Part shown: positions 62,201-64,000 of the stretch, in pieces
How positions within the stretch are numbered: the stretch's first letter is position 1
Layout of the letters: each line of letters begins with the position of its first letter
Assembly: GCF_004027225.2 (NCBI RefSeq)
Contig: NC_044277.2
Coordinates: 87,494,283 to 87,558,282, forward strand
Source of the DNA: Strigops habroptila
Lineage: Eukaryota; Chordata; Aves; Psittaciformes; Psittacidae
Direction of reading: 5' to 3'
DNA: 64,000 bases
The notes under the pieces: generated by a model
Seen by the model: the letters and a program-made list of their open reading frames with translations, nothing else
The model's database searches: none
What the model was told of the DNA's origin: nothing
Program-made: the position numbers and the translations under genes

Positions 62201-64000
62201 TCTGTTTATTCTTCTTTATCTTTAGCCCTTACTGTGGGTTGCCTGAAAGATGGATGGGACTCGGGATGGGCAGCTCTGCAAAGTCTAGGTGAATGTTTGT
62301 ACTGTCAAAAAGAGCGATGCTGACTTCTGAGCAGGGAGATGTTGCAGATCTGGAGGCAAGGTTTGGAGAGGTGGGGCTGGGTAAGCAGGCTTCTCGCTGG
62401 ATCTGGTAAGGGGTGAGTGTTCAGGTGGGGTCAGGTGCGTAAGGTTGTTTGGGGTAAGGTTTGCTCGGAGGTGATAAGAGGACCAGTTTTGGTCTGCATA
62501 CTAGGGGTTTGCATTTGGGATGCACAGAGCCTGGAGAGCTGTGAGTTGGCAGGACTAGATGAAGGCTGATGCTGACTAGAAATGTAGAGCAGAGGGTTTG
62601 CTGGTTGTTGCTGTTTAAAAGAAAATTTCTAACTTGTGTGCTTGAGATAAGGTGTTACTTTTCATGGCTTTATACTTCTGGTTAGAAAAGAAACTTGAGG
62701 AATTTTTTTTCCTCTGTCGTTGTCAGGTTTCTCATTCTGTGGTCCAGGCACGAGCTTGCAGAGTGTAAGTAAGTGTGCATGTGTTGCAGAGCATTGTGTC
62801 TATTTAAGCTACAAACAAGCCTTTATGTGGAGTTGAGAGCTACCACTATGCATGGTAGACCTCAGGTCTGGCAAATAGTTGGGCCCTCAAGGAAAGATAA
62901 GGAGGTAAAACCATACTGCATGAAACACGCTGTTTATAAAACTTACTTTGCTCTAATAGTGGCAAATACAGGAAACGATTGTTCTCTGGAGATGGTGATA
63001 GCTCAAGTGATGGAGCAATGTCTGGGCAGACAAAGCTAGAGGGGAAGAGCAGTTGAGGAGGAGCAGAAGGGGTTGCCACTCTGTGGTTCTGCAGCCCCTT
63101 CTGCACCATTGCTCATTCTGGATGCCATCACTGATCTATCACTGAGTGTTTGCCAGTTCCCCTCCCTTGTTGGTCCAACCTAACCTCGGCTCCTCACCTT
63201 TATCACAGACTACACACCAGCTACACATGGGGTGGAACAAAGAAACAGCAGGGAGAGCTGGCTGGAGACTCTTCTCATGGCAGTTTTGGCATGTTTGAGA
63301 AGCCACTCCCTGCAGGGGTACGTGACTGAGGTGGCAGATCTGCAGTGACTTGCCTCCATGACATCAGGAGCATCAGTGCAGTACGGGGTGCGATTCATTG
63401 TTGGGGTTGGGGAGGGACCAGGCAAGGGCTCAGTTCTGTTAAAGGCTCAACTCCTGGCGCAACCGATGGGAGTGGAGCTTTAAGGCTGGCTTAAAACGGG
63501 ACTGAAGAGTTGCAGCTGAGTAGGGGACACAGGCACATGGTTTCTTGAACATGTCACGTTTTGTGTGGTCTTGCACGTTAGTATTGGTAGCAGGAGAAAG
63601 TGAGTGGGTCCTTCAAAGTTGCTTTTAAAAGATTTAAAAGAGTCAGTTATGTGTGGGGTTTTTTTTTTCCCCTAAGCTTCTACTGATTACTGCTTACAGC
63701 ACCACAAAGTACTGAGAAAAGAAGAAAATACCATATGTGTAGTGACCTCTCTCAGTCATGAGAGTGAGTGCTTGCGTGAAGATGTATTTCAACACTATAT
63801 AGATGATAGATGGTGGAGAGAAAAGGCAGTCTTGATCTTTCCTCAAAGTTGAACAAGCTCCAGCCTGAAGTATTTCTTTTTTAAAAAAAAAAAGAAAGGC
63901 AAAATTCATTATTGCGTAAAGGAGTCACAAAACAATCTGAACTTGCCTTCAGCGTTGGCTTTCCAAGCACTTCAATATAAAACTTTCTCAAGACACTGGG
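56300..64000. other. Intergenic region downstream of RIOK1
   Basis: 7.7 kb without a supportable gene. In human the next gene in this direction is DSP, some distance away, and no DSP-like coding exon was seen here. Recognised content is the tandem duplication at 59013-59270, a C-rich stretch at 61740-62110 and a G-rich stretch at 62330-62560. A TATA-like GATATAAAAG near 60050 has no gene attached. Confidence 0.6.
59013..59270. repeat. 134-bp tandem duplication, two near-identical copies
   Basis: Copy 1 is 59013-59136 and copy 2 is 59147-59270, 124 bases each with two mismatches seen by eye (TCTTATGC/TCTTGTGC and GCAGAGA/GCAAAGA). The 10-base link CCAGGGATTA (59137-59146) repeats the end of copy 1. 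Each copy contains the 12-nt palindrome ATTGATATCAAT (59083 and 59217). Confidence 0.9.

Overview
The window is vertebrate genomic DNA, almost certainly from a bird and probably a neoavian one. Genes are split into many short exons with GT-AG introns. CpG islands sit at promoters. Several copies of the avian CR1 LINE are present. One intron carries a degraded solo LTR of a type I associate with neoavian genomes rather than galliforms (from memory, not a database search). Three protein-coding genes can be reconstructed, in the order RREB1 (+), SSR1 (-), RIOK1 (+); RREB1, SSR1 and RIOK1 also lie together on human chromosome 6p.

Layout. 1-13,600: the 3' end of RREB1, with a partial intron, two last coding exons (5905-6648 and 9756-10282, three C2H2 zinc fingers) and a 3'UTR of about 3.3 kb ending near an AATAAA at 13,579. 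13.6-22.2 kb: intergenic, with one CR1 fragment and no supportable gene. 22.2-36.0 kb: all of SSR1 on the minus strand, eight coding exons, 290 residues, with a long 3'UTR and a CpG-island promoter. 36.0-39.9 kb: a short intergenic interval holding a CR1 fragment, a probable solo LTR and a second CR1 fragment that runs almost into the RIOK1 promoter. 39.9-56.2 kb: all of RIOK1, 17 coding exons, 563 residues, every junction in phase. 56.3-64.0 kb: intergenic, containing a recent 134-bp tandem duplication.

The three genes are not a functional operon. RREB1 is a nuclear zinc-finger transcription factor acting downstream of RAS/MAPK. SSR1 is the TRAP-alpha subunit at the ER Sec61 translocon. RIOK1 is an atypical kinase/ATPase of late 40S ribosome maturation. 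They are neighbours by conserved synteny.

I found no novel multi-gene system. The observations most worth checking are a GC-rich stem-loop with an 18-nt perfect palindrome inside the AU-rich RREB1 3'UTR, the near-identical tandem duplication at 59 kb, the absence of CAGE1 from the 4-kb SSR1-RIOK1 interval, a CR1 fragment abutting the RIOK1 promoter, and a possible poly(A) signal overlapping the RIOK1 stop codon. Exon coordinates were derived by hand from reading frame, splice consensus and recalled protein family sequence, without any alignment tool.
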